Positions 33,691 through 45,996 of a stretch of DNA of 64,000 nt are shown here, piece by piece. This DNA is from Takakia lepidozioides (Eukaryota; Streptophyta; Takakiopsida; Takakiales; Takakiaceae), in the NCBI GenBank assembly GCA_030704615.1, contig CM060733.1:28270001-28334000 (forward strand), in the 5' to 3' direction. Numbering within the stretch: position 1 is the stretch's first letter; each line of letters starts with the position of its first letter. Made by a program: the position numbers and the translations under genes. The notes under the pieces are model-generated. The model was not told the DNA's origin and did not search any database. It saw nothing but the letters and a program-made list of their open reading frames with translations.

Positions 33691-34999
33691 CACTCACACA
33701 TGAACCTCAGAAAATGGACAATCAGAGACCTGAAATGCCTTCATTATCCCCAAAAACTATTGGTTGGTGTACTTGAGGTTCTACTTCTTTCAGAGTGCCA
33801 TTCAACTTCTAAGAATTGCATCATTTTGTCGAAGAGCCCTAGAAATTGTCTAACATTTTTGAAATTGTGCGTAGCAAGTGCGCTTAATGTGGTTGGGTCG
33901 CTTCTTTGTGAAGCCAATGCAAAAAATCCGCAACATGTAATTGTCTGTTGTTTTCACATCCACATGTGACTCTATCAGACTCTACCATTTCCACACCAGC
34001 CTCCATCAACTTGTCTGTGGTGAAATTTATTCCCTGGACCAATCCCAAGTCAATTTACAACATGGCCTTTAACCCTGACAACAAAAAAAACTCACTTTAT
34101 AGTGCCAAAAGATTCAGATTTACTTGAGAATAAGCACTTCAATTTCGCTATGATGTACTGAGTGATAAGAGCCCCATACTAGAAGCAACACTGCACCCAC
34201 TTAAAATGAGAGTAACCTAAAAGTTAGTGAGGACATTGCGACCCTACACATTCTTGGTGAAGCCAGTTTGGCAATTCGCAGAGAACACATATACTAGCGA
34301 CCAGCTTCAACATTTCCTTTGTAATATCTTCCATTATTTGACCGGCCAACCTGTGATGACGACAATGCTACCCATATCCTAACAGCATTGCATTCGAAAA
34401 GAATTCCCAAAATCAAGATCATGAGGGGAAGTGTGAAGTTCCCTTTGGAACCTTCCACATAAAATGAAGGGTTTGACAGCGAAATAAGGACAAAAAGGGG
34501 GAGGAAGATGCAGGTTCCGATTGGGATTTCGCATCGGGCCTGTAGCTTCATGATGGTGATTGGTTATAACTGCTAATGGAAGAGATGTAGACTTGGCAGT
34601 AGATATTTAAACGTTTCGATTATAACTTACCAATCTGACACCAGATAACCTTTGTAAATCCTATCGAACTCTCCCTTCAAATTCGCATCGTCGATGCTTC
34701 CATACATGTCCATGAAGGTAACGTTCCAAATTTCTTCAAGTAGATGCAGTTCTCGCCTATGATATGATCACCATGCTATCCTGCAATCATCGCATTTGAA
34801 GACACGACCCGTCGTTCAGCCATACTGTCGCACATTCCCTCTCTGCAAACTCCACATTCCAAATGGCATCCTCTGCAGATTCTCACTTTACAGACTCAAT
34901 GAAGAATGCGACTTAATGCTCTACGGTAACTACAAAATGCTTGAGCTATATCAAACCAATAGGAAACTAACACATGTACTAAGCTGATAGGATTTCGGC

Positions 35000-35350
35000 A
35001 AACATGGATGGATGAGCTCATCCAATGGATGGATCCATTCATGTATATGTCTTCAAAATGACACGTGTACTAATAAAGTCATATAAATGCCTTTAAAATG
35101 CCATGTGTAGTGATGTAGTCATATATATAGAGTCATGAATCAATCTGCAGTCAAACAGTCATAAGTTTACATGCCATGTCATGCTGTGGATGAACTCGTC
35201 CAATGGATGAATACATTCGTGTATTTGCCTTCGAAATGACACGTGTAGCGATGTAGTCGTATAATTAGAGCTGTGAAACCATCTCCAGTCATGGAGTCAT
35301 AACATTCCATGAAACGTCGTCCACGTGTAGTCAAACATATCACACTAGTC
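35000..35350. repeat. Subterminal-type repeats with GTAGTCATAT
   Basis: Two or three units carry AAATGACACGTGTAG followed by GATGTAGTCATAT. They are inverted relative to 17990-18420 and similar to scattered motifs at 30.96-31.15 kb. The likeliest reading is the right subterminal region of a CACTA element. Exact ends were not resolved. Confidence 0.55.
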
Positions 35351-35404
35351 ATATAAACCATGGTCAAGGTACAAGTCAATGTAATGAGCTGTGAAGAGGC
35401 CACA

Positions 35405-38400
35405 TTACCATGTGGAGGATTGCTGGGGAACTGGGGGGCACACCCATCGCATAGGATCGGTGGCCTCCACCCACCTTGGGTCTAGAGGGTAGAATCCTCT
35501 TACCATAGCCCAGAATCTAACAAACAGTGGCTTCAACCTCTTGTGTTGGTGCATGTTTTTAATGCTATTCAAGTGAAGGTGGCGCATGGATTCCATTATT
35601 ATGACACTCCAGTGGTTGCTGCACAATACATGCAGACTTGCAGCATCGTCATATCCACGAAACACACGATTCCACATGCAAAATGCGTATGGAAGCGAGA
35701 TAAAGGGGCAGAGTGTGCAGAAAACTCACTCAGAAGTAACAAGGACAATGAGCGCTTCCACACCAACACAATTCAGAGTAGGGAATCGTCTGTCCATCCA
35801 AGTCTGTATGGACTCAACTGTTGTCCCATATGCACTGCAATGGTCCCAAAGACAAATCCAAGTGAAACTGTCTAGAAATCGCACTTTACTGCGTACAGTG
35901 GTAGGGAGGAAAAGTGTTTTGCAAGAAACCCAAAAGTCCATGAGGCGGTCGCTTGTCCAGCCCCTTGCATGCACCAGGTCATCTGCATCTTCTAGTCTAA
36001 GAGGGATCTGAGGGGAGAATGCATCTTGCATAAACCATATGTCTGTCGTTGGTCAGACAAGCGCACCACAGACAATCCTGAAAACACGCACCACATATGC
36101 GTTTAAGGCAAATGCGCATAGACAATGACAATGCTGGTGCAACTCGCAAGAGGATTTGAAGGTATACCATATCATTTACTGTAAAGAAGGGTGCACGGGC
36201 GTTGAACTCACAATACATTTTCCATCTCGCTATGTATCCTGCACAGTGCCGAGGAACCCATAAGAATTCACGCGCACATACAAGCGCTCGTGCAACAGTA
36301 CACATACAAAAAAACATGTTACATGCAGGAATACAAATGCTTACCTCTTCCTCGTTTTAGTTCGTTGGCTTGGAACTACAAGTATAACATTGGGTGGAAC
36401 CTCATCTAGAGAATGGTGCATTGTATCACTCGCGCTATCAGCCGCGATGGCGATGGGGCTGGCGAATGTGACATTGCGGGCAGACTTACGTCTACCCTGC
36501 ACACTCCCATCCACGTCACCCTGAGTCTGTGCTGTGGCGTCTGTACTGTCAAATGTATTCACACCCAAGGGAAAGACAATCTCCCGGGGACAAATGGGGG
36601 AAGGCAATGCAAAGATTTTCTGATGTGGCGTTCGGGGCTCTTCAAAAAGATGGACATGGGGGGTTTCTGAGGACCCAACAATGGTTGCCGCAGAAACAAA
36701 TGCACCATCATCAAGGGGACATTGGACACTAAGGGGGGCAAGACTCAGAAAAGGATGTGCTGAATTGCAAGAGGCCACAGGGGGCAGAAATCCAACACAA
36801 TCGGGAAATACCTGACTGCCAGCAAGGTCCATTTCAAGTTGAGTCAGGAGACCTGGTTGGGGGCAAAGAATGTCGGCAGAGACATCTGCAGAGGTATCTT
36901 TGTCATGGGGTGAAGGACGTTTACGCCGGCATCCACATCGTCTGCACATGCAGGTTTTGCTGTGGGTGCATCTGTAACACTGTCCACCACAGCAGGAAGG
37001 GGGCCATCTGAATTGTGAAGTTGGACGACTATTTCCACTTCAGGCTGTACCAAATCATCTGCACGCGGAGGGCTACCCACGTTCTTGGAGGCAATGTCAG
37101 CCACATCCACCAACACGTGGATATTTGTATCCCCTGTGGATTAGCAGGGGGGGCGATCCATTGCATACTCTGGGAAGGAGAAGCAACCCCAACGCTACAC
37201 GAGTGTGTATTCTGTGGCACCCCAGCCTGGCAAGAGCAACAACATCTGCAGATTTTTGCGCACATTGGAATGCCTCATTGACTTTAGAGTCATTGTAATC
37301 AAGAGAGCCTGCACAAGTCAAGGTGGAGTACACTTAAGCACCTCTTCCATTTCAAAGCAGCACACATACTTACACGTACAAAGAAGACATTGTAAAAACA
37401 TCCACATTGCAATGACTATCGTGCAAATGATGGACATTTTACCTACCTGGATCCCGACCAATCCAACACAAGTCAAGATCCTCTTGATACTTCAAGGCAG
37501 CTTTGAAATCCTGGAGGGCCTTATCAACACCATGTCCTGGCAGTCCCACCCCACACCACAAGACCTCAAAGGAAGTAGGCTTACAAATGGCAAGGACTTG
37601 TGCAACCCTGTATCCGACTCCGTGCATGAACTCATTCATGGAATCCAATACACGCAACCGGTCCTCTTCTTGCCGGTCAACAAGGTCATGTGCAGTTTCG
37701 AGCACCCCCCTCTTGACCTCCTCGTAGGGGGGCATGCCACCATACAATAACTGTCCAAATGACATGAAATTCGCTGCAGCATTTCTAATCGCAGTCTTAC
37801 CCTCGCTGGTGTACAGAAGTTGCTTAAGGAGTACATGCAACACCGAGTTCCTGGGTGTGGATAGGGGAGTAGACGCATCAACGTGACACATCCAAATCAA
37901 GCGCAAAACCCGCATGAAAGGGGGCACATGGGGGCTCTCCCACGGGTTCGTTGATGATGATAAAAGGTCCATGAGTCTATGGGCTTCTTGTTTCAAATGA
38001 TTGTAAATACTAGGCATGTCCGGGAACTCAACCATCTTGAGAATTCTGAACAAGGGCGACCGGCCCCATTTAGCCTCGTCTAATTCATCATGTGTTACCC
38101 TCTCCCATTTGGCCATGCCAACCTCCACATACTGACGTCTTCGAGCCTCCAACGTAGCCAAAGCTGCAACCTCCTTCACTTCGTAATCATTGAGAGCAGC
38201 TCTATATTTGTTGTACGCGACAACCGCGACGCATTCACTGTACCGGCCAGCATGGTCGGGAGTGAAACCAGGACGTTTCGCAAACAAATTTAATGTCTTC
38301 TTCAAAAGCTTCGTAAGCTCAGGGGGCGGTCCACCATGCTGCGACCACAATCGTGCGCCAGGAAGGACCCCACATTAGCATAGAACGGACCAGAACGAAT

Positions 38401-39118
38401 GACAGTGAAGGATAAAAAGCATGCACCAGACAACAATATGCCATGGATGCAAACCAAATGCTTCATGTCCAATTACAAGTAATACAATATAATGAACACA
38501 GTCCCAATTCCGTGATGTGTAAAACACCTGCTCAAAATGCAGAATGCATGGAGGTTCCAATATGATTGAAGTCACCACCATTCCATACATTTGGGCAGAT
38601 GATGCAGGGCGCAGTGAAATGAATGCATGGAATACAGTCGCAGCAGAAGCATGTATCCATAAGCATGACAAAAAATGATTGGAAGTAAAATTGTTGAGGG
38701 TGAGAAGGGGACATACCATGAATTTCATAAACCATCTACCGTAGGCAGCACCCATCATACTGTCACCAAAATCAGGGGTCCCCGAAAGGTCCACAAGTCT
38801 GTGGTAAAATTCAGGGTCGTCGGGCGAAACAAATCCAGGAGGCAATAGATTGAAGTCCATGAGGTAGCTAAGGCCTAGCCGTGAAACAACAACGGGTCTG
38901 TATGAAAGAGCAACATCAAACCGCAATCTCAAAGCAACTGTTTCAAATGCCTCTGTGGCCTCGTCTCTATTCAGATCCCTAAGTCGATTTTTGTTAAGCA
39001 AATCTTCTGGATTTGGAGGGGCGGTATGGTGATTGTTTGATTCCCTGGGTCCATCCCCTGCCGGTGTCGTCTGTTTTTCTGGCTGGACAACTTTGTGCTC
39101 TGCAATGTTGCACTGGCT
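35405..39118 (-). pseudogene. Transposon gene with Ulp1-like (C48) protease C-terminus
   Basis: Plausible exons: about 39118-38716 (acceptor TTGCAG; LGLSYLMDFNLLPPGFV, SGTPDFGDSMMGAAYG; donor ATG/GTATGT), 38338-37452 (acceptor TCGCAG; long helical region, donor CAG/GTAGGT), a Ser/Pro-rich region to 36341 with frame changes, 36031-35726, and about 35624-35405. The last two resemble a C48 cysteine protease: DDLVHARGWTSDRLMDFWVS, then NHWSVIIMES with the catalytic His, LHLNS where Asp is usual, and VPQQSSTW with the oxyanion Gln. The catalytic Cys (normally just after) is missing, or lies beyond a donor at TG/GTAATG. C48 domains are common passengers of plant CACTA and MULE elements. The middle exons are unrecognised. 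Confidence 0.5.
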
Positions 39119-39125
39119 GGGTGGC

Positions 39126-40453
39126 TAAGAATTTGCTGCTGGGGTGCCCAACCAGAGTAGATTAAACCTCGGTCCTTCACACGCTCCTCAAAACCTGGAG
39201 GCATTACTGCAGGCCAACGCCCTCATGAGCTAATCGATGCTCTACTGAGAAACATTGCTGCCACATAACTCTGGATAACTAACCTGCCATGCACCAGAAT
39301 ATACATATGGTACAGTAGACTCTTTTTTAACCATTATTTTTAAATCCATCAAACTAATGCTTTCACTTCATGGTTGATAATCGGCCTATGTCGATGAGTC
39401 ATTACGTCATCCTCAAAAGCAGCAGGAACTATCATCACCCTTCCCCAAGAGCACTGTCGATGTGCATAGAACGACCAAGGGATTGTCCTACTCGGTACAT
39501 CCATGGGAGCATTCCTTCATAGTATAACTGGTCTATGATATGCTAGCATGTGAAGGGTTACAAGTTTATCAGATGTAAGATCCAAAGTCACTGTCCAGGA
39601 TTATGGGCCAATTCTCATCTGAAGGGAGCAATTCAGAGAACAACAGCAGTAACTCTGAAGCCGAGGGGGCTGCTACGTTGGGTTGCCATAGTAGCCACAA
39701 GAAAGGTTGCTTGCTAGCCTAAAGTCCCTGTGCCAGCTCATGGATTTGTGGTCCTGTCAACAATCCTGGCTTACTTCCAAATGCAATGTACATGACTGAA
39801 GAAGGAACCTGGGTGTTTAAAAGTGCTAAGCTACTATTGAAATGTGATCATCGCCTTCACACCTAAAACTATAGAAGCCATTCATTGACACATATATAGG
39901 AAGCTCACCTGGGCGCCAAAAAGAGGGCCGTGGGTATGCCAGGTACCAAAGTCCTTCATATCGAAGGGGATTGCTTGGGCAAAGTGTTGATACATGTCAC
40001 CCATGTTGTAATCACTTCGCTCCCGCACCATGATGGGAGCTGAAGCCTCAACAAACTCCACCCCTGCGTCGTTACAGTCCACGACTATCTCCCCATCTTC
40101 CTCTTGTACACACCTCCCTGCAGGACATGTCATGGTCTCTCAACGTCCTCATCTAGTTTCCCCGAAGCCTATATACCAAAGCTGACATGACAGACAGGGT
40201 GGATGTTTTACCTGCCAATGGGTAGTAGTCTGCCAGCGCTCTTTAGAGACTCTCCCTTAGTCTTTCATTGAACTGCTCCACGGAGGTCTTCTTGAGCGCT
40301 GGCATCGAACAGCAGCACGCGTCGGAGGGGGGGAACTTTTATCATGCGTATATCAAAGCCAGTAAGTTGGAGCCGCTTCAACTCCCGGCTGTCGTGAGGA
40401 CGTTGCGTGGGAACCACCGTGGTTTTTGACAGGACAGTCACTTCCACGTCCAT
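39126..40453 (-). pseudogene. UDP-glycosyltransferase broken inside the PSPG box
   Basis: Three pieces in order on the minus strand: 40453-40265 (VEVTVLSKTTVV...LTGFDIRMIKVPP, a UGT-like N-terminal strand pair, least certain); 40133-39906 (DMYQHFAQAIPFDMKDFG ending HGPLFGAQ at a CAG/GTGAGC donor); and an exon from 39206 (acceptor CTGCAG) with PPGFEERVKDRGLIYSGWAP and QQQILSHPA. The last is the start of the plant donor-sugar signature, which should go on to a Gly-Gly-Phe/His-Cys-Gly-Trp core. Instead the sequence passes at about 39126 into the Ulp1-type gene. The second half of the signature was not found anywhere in the window, so the gene is dead. No further coding is seen at 39207-39880 (intron). 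Confidence 0.7.
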
Positions 40454-40980
40454 TTAGAATAGTGTCGACTTCACCGGGACTCTCGCTCCACCCCTCGAAA
40501 CCGGGACTCTCGCTCCACCCCTGTGGACTTAGTGAGCTAGGTGCAAGCTGGATAGGAATCCAGAGTTAATGAGTAAGAAATTGATTGAAGGTCAATCGTA
40601 TCAATGCTGATCAATCACGAGTCAGGAAGGCGAAGCGGGAGCTGGAATCCACGAACCGCAGGTAAGTGGACAGTTCACACCGACCTGTGAACATCATAGG
40701 AACTTTGATAGCCAGGCCACACAAACCATTTGCCTCCGTTGGCAGGACGCACGTCGAAGAACGGCGTCTTCACGGGGAGCGGCCACACAAGCCCCATCCT
40801 TCCTTGTTGGCTCCTTGGTGGGACCATTCAAACAGCAGGGATTGGTTGCTAAGATCCAACAAGGTAGGTAGGTAGGATTTTACCTTCGTTTTGTGAATGA
40901 GTGCCTGATCAAAATCTTGCCATAGCGGGACAATACAAGACAAGCTGGGAAGCTTTGGGCCTTTCCGTGGTCATTACTGG

Positions 40981-41595
40981 CTAAAGCCAAGCTCTGCACA
41001 TTGCAAAGGATGATTGTGTTTCCTGACTTCCAATCTCTATCACCTTCGCAGTAGAGTTCAGGTAATAAAGACCAGTTGTGCCTCCCCCGCCCGATGACCC
41101 CGCCTTCCAAGGGACAACCCTAGTCCGACGATGTGAATTCTGACTTGCCGAGCAAGCCCAATACTCAACACGCCGCATTAACTCAGCTTCGGCGAAGGGC
41201 ACTCGACCCTCGGTTGTTCTACCCTTCCATGTCTTCATTAGCTGCCTCAAATTCCACGTGGCGTCTTTTGTCCTGCTTTGGATCCACCGATTGAACTTCA
41301 GCTTATCCCTGTCCGCCGTCCACTTAGCCTCCGCCAAAGCGTTTGTCATTTTCCTCTCCATATTTTGCTGGAAAATCTGAAACCCCTCCCATCCATAACT
41401 AACATAAGCACTATCCAGCCTCATCATGTTCCTACCCTTGAAATAATCCACTACCACTTCTTTCATCCTATCCAAGACATCCGGTCCCGGGTAGTCTGGC
41501 TTGTTGACCTGACTATCCCGCTCGTGGGCACGTTTTCGCTTCCTCCACCCCCAAGACGACCCCGCCTCAGAACTTGAATTCACAACCCCCGACAT
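40981..41595 (-). CDS. Unrecognised basic protein, copy 1
   Basis: About 204 residues starting MSGVVNSSSEAGSS, then a basic KRKRAHERDSQVNKPDYP stretch, VVVDYFKGRNMMRLDSAYV, FQIFQQNMERKMTNALAEAKW and RWIQSRTKDATWNLRQLM. It is strongly similar to the product at 62565-63002, including about 150 bp upstream, so this is a repeated family. I recognise no domain. The shared 5' sequence and nearby hairpin arrays suggest a mobile element gene. It overlaps the 3' end of the RING-like gene by 29 bp in another frame. Confidence 0.5.
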   Translation of the reverse strand: MSGVVNSSSEAGSSWGWRKRKRAHERDSQVNKPDYPGPDVLDRMKEVVVDYFKGRNMMRLDSAYVSYGWEGFQIFQQNMERKMTNALAEAKWTADRDKLKFNRWIQSRTKDATWNLRQLMKTWKGRTTEGRVPFAEAELMRRVEYWACSASQNSHRRTRVVPWKAGSSGGGGTTGLYYLNSTAKVIEIGSQETQSSFAMCRAWL

Positions 41596-42949
41596 TATAT
41601 AAACCTTTGCCCACTACAGGGTCCAAAACCTTAGAAAATGACAATGTGGATGGTGTCTTCGTAGTTTTCTGCAAAAAAACAGGCCGTCGGAGATCCGAAA
41701 ACGGCAAAATGGTGATACGATGTTGGGAATCTTTGATGTATGCCGGGTTTCCGGCATGAATGCCATGCATCTCTCTGTTTGCATCCCATACCAAGTTCTT
41801 GCCCCAATGCACACAATTCAGAAATGTGTATGGTAGCCCATCAAATGGGAGGTTGTGTCGATTGTATTCAAAACCTATGGACATCCGATCCTCCAAGCCC
41901 ACCAGCTCATAGAAACGGCGATGGATTGGTGTACGGCATTCTGGGCAAGCGCTCGTCCGCAAGGCTTGCGGGATAAGATATGTGAGATGGAACATATGTC
42001 CACATGATCCAAGCACATGACATCCCTCTAGGCTGTATGGATTCCTATACATCGAACAAACTGTGTCATCTGATATCCATGACGGCAAAATGCCTCGTGG
42101 TATCTCCTCCCTCTGGGCCGGTTTGATGTGGCTGATCATCCTTGTTGTGGTGTCCCACTCTTCCTCTATTTCCAATTCCCAGTTTATGCTTCTGTTCGAC
42201 CCTGAAATTCTGTGCTCACATCGATCGAACATAGAATCCACATCTGCCCAATTGGTATATCCGGCGAACATGCTTGATGCGATGCGGAGATCGTTATACC
42301 TTTGCATGTTGGGATAAATGTTATCCACGCTACGGTTCGACATGCGTGCGACACGTTGCAAGCCTGACAGTGCCCGCTCTACCCTTGCTTCTCTGGAGGC
42401 CAAATGGGTCGCCCATCGTACCCAATTCTCCCAATCGCCATTCAATGGGACCCATGCCCGAATCTCCAACGTTTTGGACAAGCGCCATGCAGTTGCCATG
42501 GCAATGTCCCGCTCCTTTGTAACGCGGTCGAGATCTAATATCGGGTTCATCTCCAATTGAATGGCGACCCTCGAGCATTCCCCCGTTTCCAGTACCGGTT
42601 CTTTTCCTTTCCTCATTCTCTCATCCGCAATTCGTTGTTCCTCAACCATGGTTTCATCGGCCACAGGGTCAAGGATGTCCGTAATCTCGTGAATGATGAG
42701 GTCAATATTGCGATCGGGCATCGCAAACTCCGCGTCCATGTCCACGACATTTGTTCAATCCTCATTGTGGACAACAATGCCTTCATTGTTTGGAGGCATG
42801 TCTTGCAATCTAGCTTCCAACTGGGCTATGCGCAATGTTTGCCAGTCTATTCGGTCTTGTAGGGTCCTGATTCGCTGGTCTCTTTCCGCCAGTTGTTCCT
42901 CTAACGTTGCAGCCGGTTGTATTCCGAACGTGTCCGGGATGTACTCCAA
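41567..42949 (-). pseudogene. Coiled-coil and degraded RING-finger protein
   Basis: From about 42949: a heptad-rich coiled coil (LEEQLAERDQRIRTLQDRI), an in-frame TGA at about 42755, then a long helical region and a RING-like segment: VCSMYRNPY...GSCGHMFHLTYLI...SACPECRTPI. Two expected zinc ligands read Tyr instead of Cys (CSMY, HLTY), each explained by one G-to-A change. The last 50 residues run into sequence shared with the 5' flank of the second basic-protein copy. A RING domain suggests an E3 ubiquitin ligase ancestry; as it stands zinc binding would be lost. Confidence 0.5.
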
Positions 42950-43739
42950 ATCGTATAGCAGCCTTGCGTTCCTCCTACTAGCAGTTTGTCAATTTACTGG
43001 ACGCAACAATATGACCTCCACGTACAACATGGCTGCCAAGGTGTACGGGATTTGACCCTACAATGTGCAATGCACCTCATTCGCCCTATGTCGGAAATGC
43101 AAGTTCGTGCAAGACCTGGACTCTGCGTAATTGTTTCGGGTTTGCACATCATACCTATCCAAAGGCCACAATCGATTGATGTGGTACCATTTCACGAATT
43201 TTTTGCATCTCGCCATCGGCCACTGGTACTCTTCCGGAACATCCTCCTAGCCCTCTTCTACTGGTATGCTAGGGTCACCATATTCTTCCCAATTCAAGTC
43301 TTGCCTTGACCCTTTGATTTTCTTAGGGGACGGTACATGTTCATTGGGGTCATCGTTTCCATGACGGTCATCGTCCTGGCCCTCTGCCATTCTACAACAA
43401 TCGGAGCAACACTAAACGAGGATTTCTAATAAGACGTAACTCTAAACCCTTCCCCCGTTAAGTAAGTTTGAGTAGGTGTCAAAATAGTTCATAAAAGCTA
43501 ATTTTGTAGAATAAAATGATTCTGGAAGCCAGAGGAGGGCCTATAGGAGCATTCTGCAACCACCTAACAGAAATCGCGGCAAAAAATACCCCCCACCCAA
43601 CCAATGGTCTCATTCTCCACGTGACTACGTGTCGTGGAATAATGAAATGCCACACACACATAAGTTGTGTGGAGAGGAAGTGAGAGGAGAATGAGCATCT
43701 CTTGGCTTGTATCCCCCCTCCCCTTATTTCTCGGGCCAC

Positions 43740-45785
43740 GTGCAGGGCGAATCTTCTAGAAGCAACCGCCAACTTGGCAGTCGCTCAATTTTTGCAGAAA
43801 ATAAAAAAATGAGCAACCGCCAGAACGAGCGTTCGCTCCATTTTCCGGGAAACAAAAAAAAAAAAAAAAAAAAACGGCCACCAGCATAGGCGGTCGCTTC
43901 ATTTTCAAAAAAATCAAAATAAAAGCGACCGTCAGTAATGGCGGTCACCCCATTTCCAAAAATAAAAAAATAAAAGCGACCGCCAGTAATGGCGGTCGCT
44001 TTGATTTTCAAAACAATTAAAATAAAAGCGACCAGCAGTAATGGCGGTCGCTTGATTTTCAAAACAATTAAAATAAAAGCGACCGCCAGTCATGGCGGTC
44101 GCTCCATTTCCAACAAAATTTTAATAAAAGCGACCGCCAGTAGTGGTGGTCGCTGGATTTACAAAAACCAAAAGAATTGTGGCGACCGCCCGTAATGGCG
44201 GTCGCTTTATTTTCAAAAATATTTAAATAAAAGCGACTGTCAGTAATGGCGGTCGCTTCATTTTTATTTTCAAAACAATTAAAATAAAAGCGACCGCCAC
44301 AAATGGCGGTCGCTCCATTACCAACCAAATTTTTAAAAAAACGACCGCCACTAATGGCGGTCGCTGCAATTACAAAAAACAACAATACCGGCGACCGCCC
44401 CTAATTGCGGTCGCTCCATTTTCCTCCATGAAAGAGTATGACGCCTCCCGAAGGAAGCGTAACTTATGGAGTCACTTCACCCCGAAGGGCTACTGCCTTC
44501 CACTAGAAAGGTGGACACCTTCATGACACACCGGATCGTGGTTTGAACCCACAACCACATCCAACGTGGTATGTGCCCATTACCACTGGGCTACATGCTC
44601 CAAGAAACAAAAAAGCGACCGCAAGTAAAGGCGGTCGCTTCATTTCCAAAATAATTAAAATAAAAGCGACCACCAGTAATGGCGGTCGTTTCATTTCAAA
44701 AATAATTAAAATAAAAGCGAACGCCAGTAATGGCGGTCGTCCCAAATAAAAGCGGCTGCCAGTAATGGCGGTCGCTGCATTTTGTAAAAACAAAAACTGC
44801 CAGTAATGGAAGTGAGGGGAGAATGACTGGGGGCTTATATGCCCCCCCCTCCCCCCGCCTCATTCCTCGCTCCACGCGCAGGGCAAACCTCGTAGAAGCG
44901 ACTGCCACCTTGGCGGTCGATCCATTTAAAACCAAAAAAAAATGACCGCCATTTGAGGCGGTCGCTCCATTTCGCCCAAAAAAGAAAAAAAACGACCGCT
45001 AGTACTGGCGGTCGCTGCATTTAAAAAAAGAACAATTACAGCGACCCCCAGTAATGGTGGTCGCTGCATTTATAAAAACAAAAAAAAACTTCAAGCGACC
45101 GGAAGTGAGGGGAGAATGAGCCGGAGCTTATATGCCCCACCCGCCTCACTCCTCGCTCCATGCGCAGGGCACACTTCGTAGAAGCGACCGCCGCCTTGGC
45201 GGTCGCTCCATTTTCATTTTCAAAACAATTAAAATAAAAGCGACCACCATAAATGGCGGTCGCTCCATTTCCAACCAAATTTAAATAAAAGCGACCGCCA
45301 CTAATGGCGGTCGCTACAATTACAAAAACAACAATACCGGCGACCGCCCCTAATGGCGGTCGCTCCATTTTCCTCTAAAAGAACAAAAAAGCGACCGCCA
45401 GTAACGGCGGTCGCTTCATTTCCAAAATAATTAAAATAAAAGCGACCGCCAGTAATGGCGGTCGCTTCATTTCCAAAATAAATAAAATAAAAGCGACCGC
45501 CATGTATATCCCTCCCCCCCTCCTCATTCCTCGCTCCATGCGCATGACAGACCTCGTATAAGCGACCGCCACCTTCGCGGTCGCTCAATTAAAAAAAAAA
45601 AAAACGACCACCAGTAATGGCGGTCGCCCCATTTCCAAAATTAAAAAAATAAAAGCGACCGCCAGAAATGGCGGTCGGGGAGAATGACTGGGAGCTTATA
45701 TGGCCCCCCCCCATTCCTCGCTCCACGCGCAGGGCAAACCTCGTAGAAGCGACCGCCAGCTTGGCGGTCGTTTCATTTAAATAAA
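43740..45785. repeat. Array of about 31 GCGACCGCC hairpins
   Basis: Each unit is an inverted repeat GCGACCGCCA-NNNN-TGGCGGTCGC, spaced about 50 bp by A/T-rich sequence (TTTCATTTCCAAAATAA-like). I count 31 copies, many with paired or tolerated mismatches. A second module (AGTGAGGGGAGAATGA, GCTTATATGCCCC, CTCGCTCCACGCGCAGGG) recurs five times, near 43.67, 44.81, 45.10, 45.51 and 45.67 kb. Open frames through the array are products of the repeat, not genes. Confidence 0.9.
44520..44600 (-). repeat. tRNA-derived SINE head
   Basis: On the minus strand, TAGCCCAGTGGTAATGG fits an RNA polymerase III A box and GGGTTCAAACC, about 34 bp further on, fits a B box. The ends do not pair as an acceptor stem, so it is a tRNA-like SINE promoter, not a tRNA gene. 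It interrupts the hairpin array. Confidence 0.5.
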
Positions 45786-45996
45786 AATGAATGCACAGTT
45801 GGAAACATGGCATAATTGTTCTCTATTCCAAAATTTTGGCTGGTATACACATGGGCAACATCTTTTATTTTCCAACACATACACAACAGCAATACAAATA
45901 TTCATAGTGACAATGATCACATTGATATTACTTCACTACAAAAATATAAACATGTCTACTAAAATATGATGATGCATGCGTACAGCTATTTTGCTT

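Noticed and set aside
34294-34720. Possible small exons on the minus strand (for example GSIDDANLKGEFDRIYKGYL near 34.65 kb)
   Set aside because: One stretch looks coding and has a GTAAGT donor, but no partner exon or family could be recognised.
17880-35350. One complete 17-kb CACTA element with defined ends
   Set aside because: Inverted subterminal motifs at both sides fit, but I found no matching terminal CACTA repeats or 3-bp target duplication, so only the parts are annotated.
44520-44600. A functional tRNA gene
   Set aside because: A and B boxes are present but acceptor and anticodon stems do not pair properly.
43900-45600. Open frames on the minus strand coding for repeats such as ATAITGGRFYF
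   Set aside because: They are direct products of the hairpin array and its A/T spacers in several frames, not a repeat protein.
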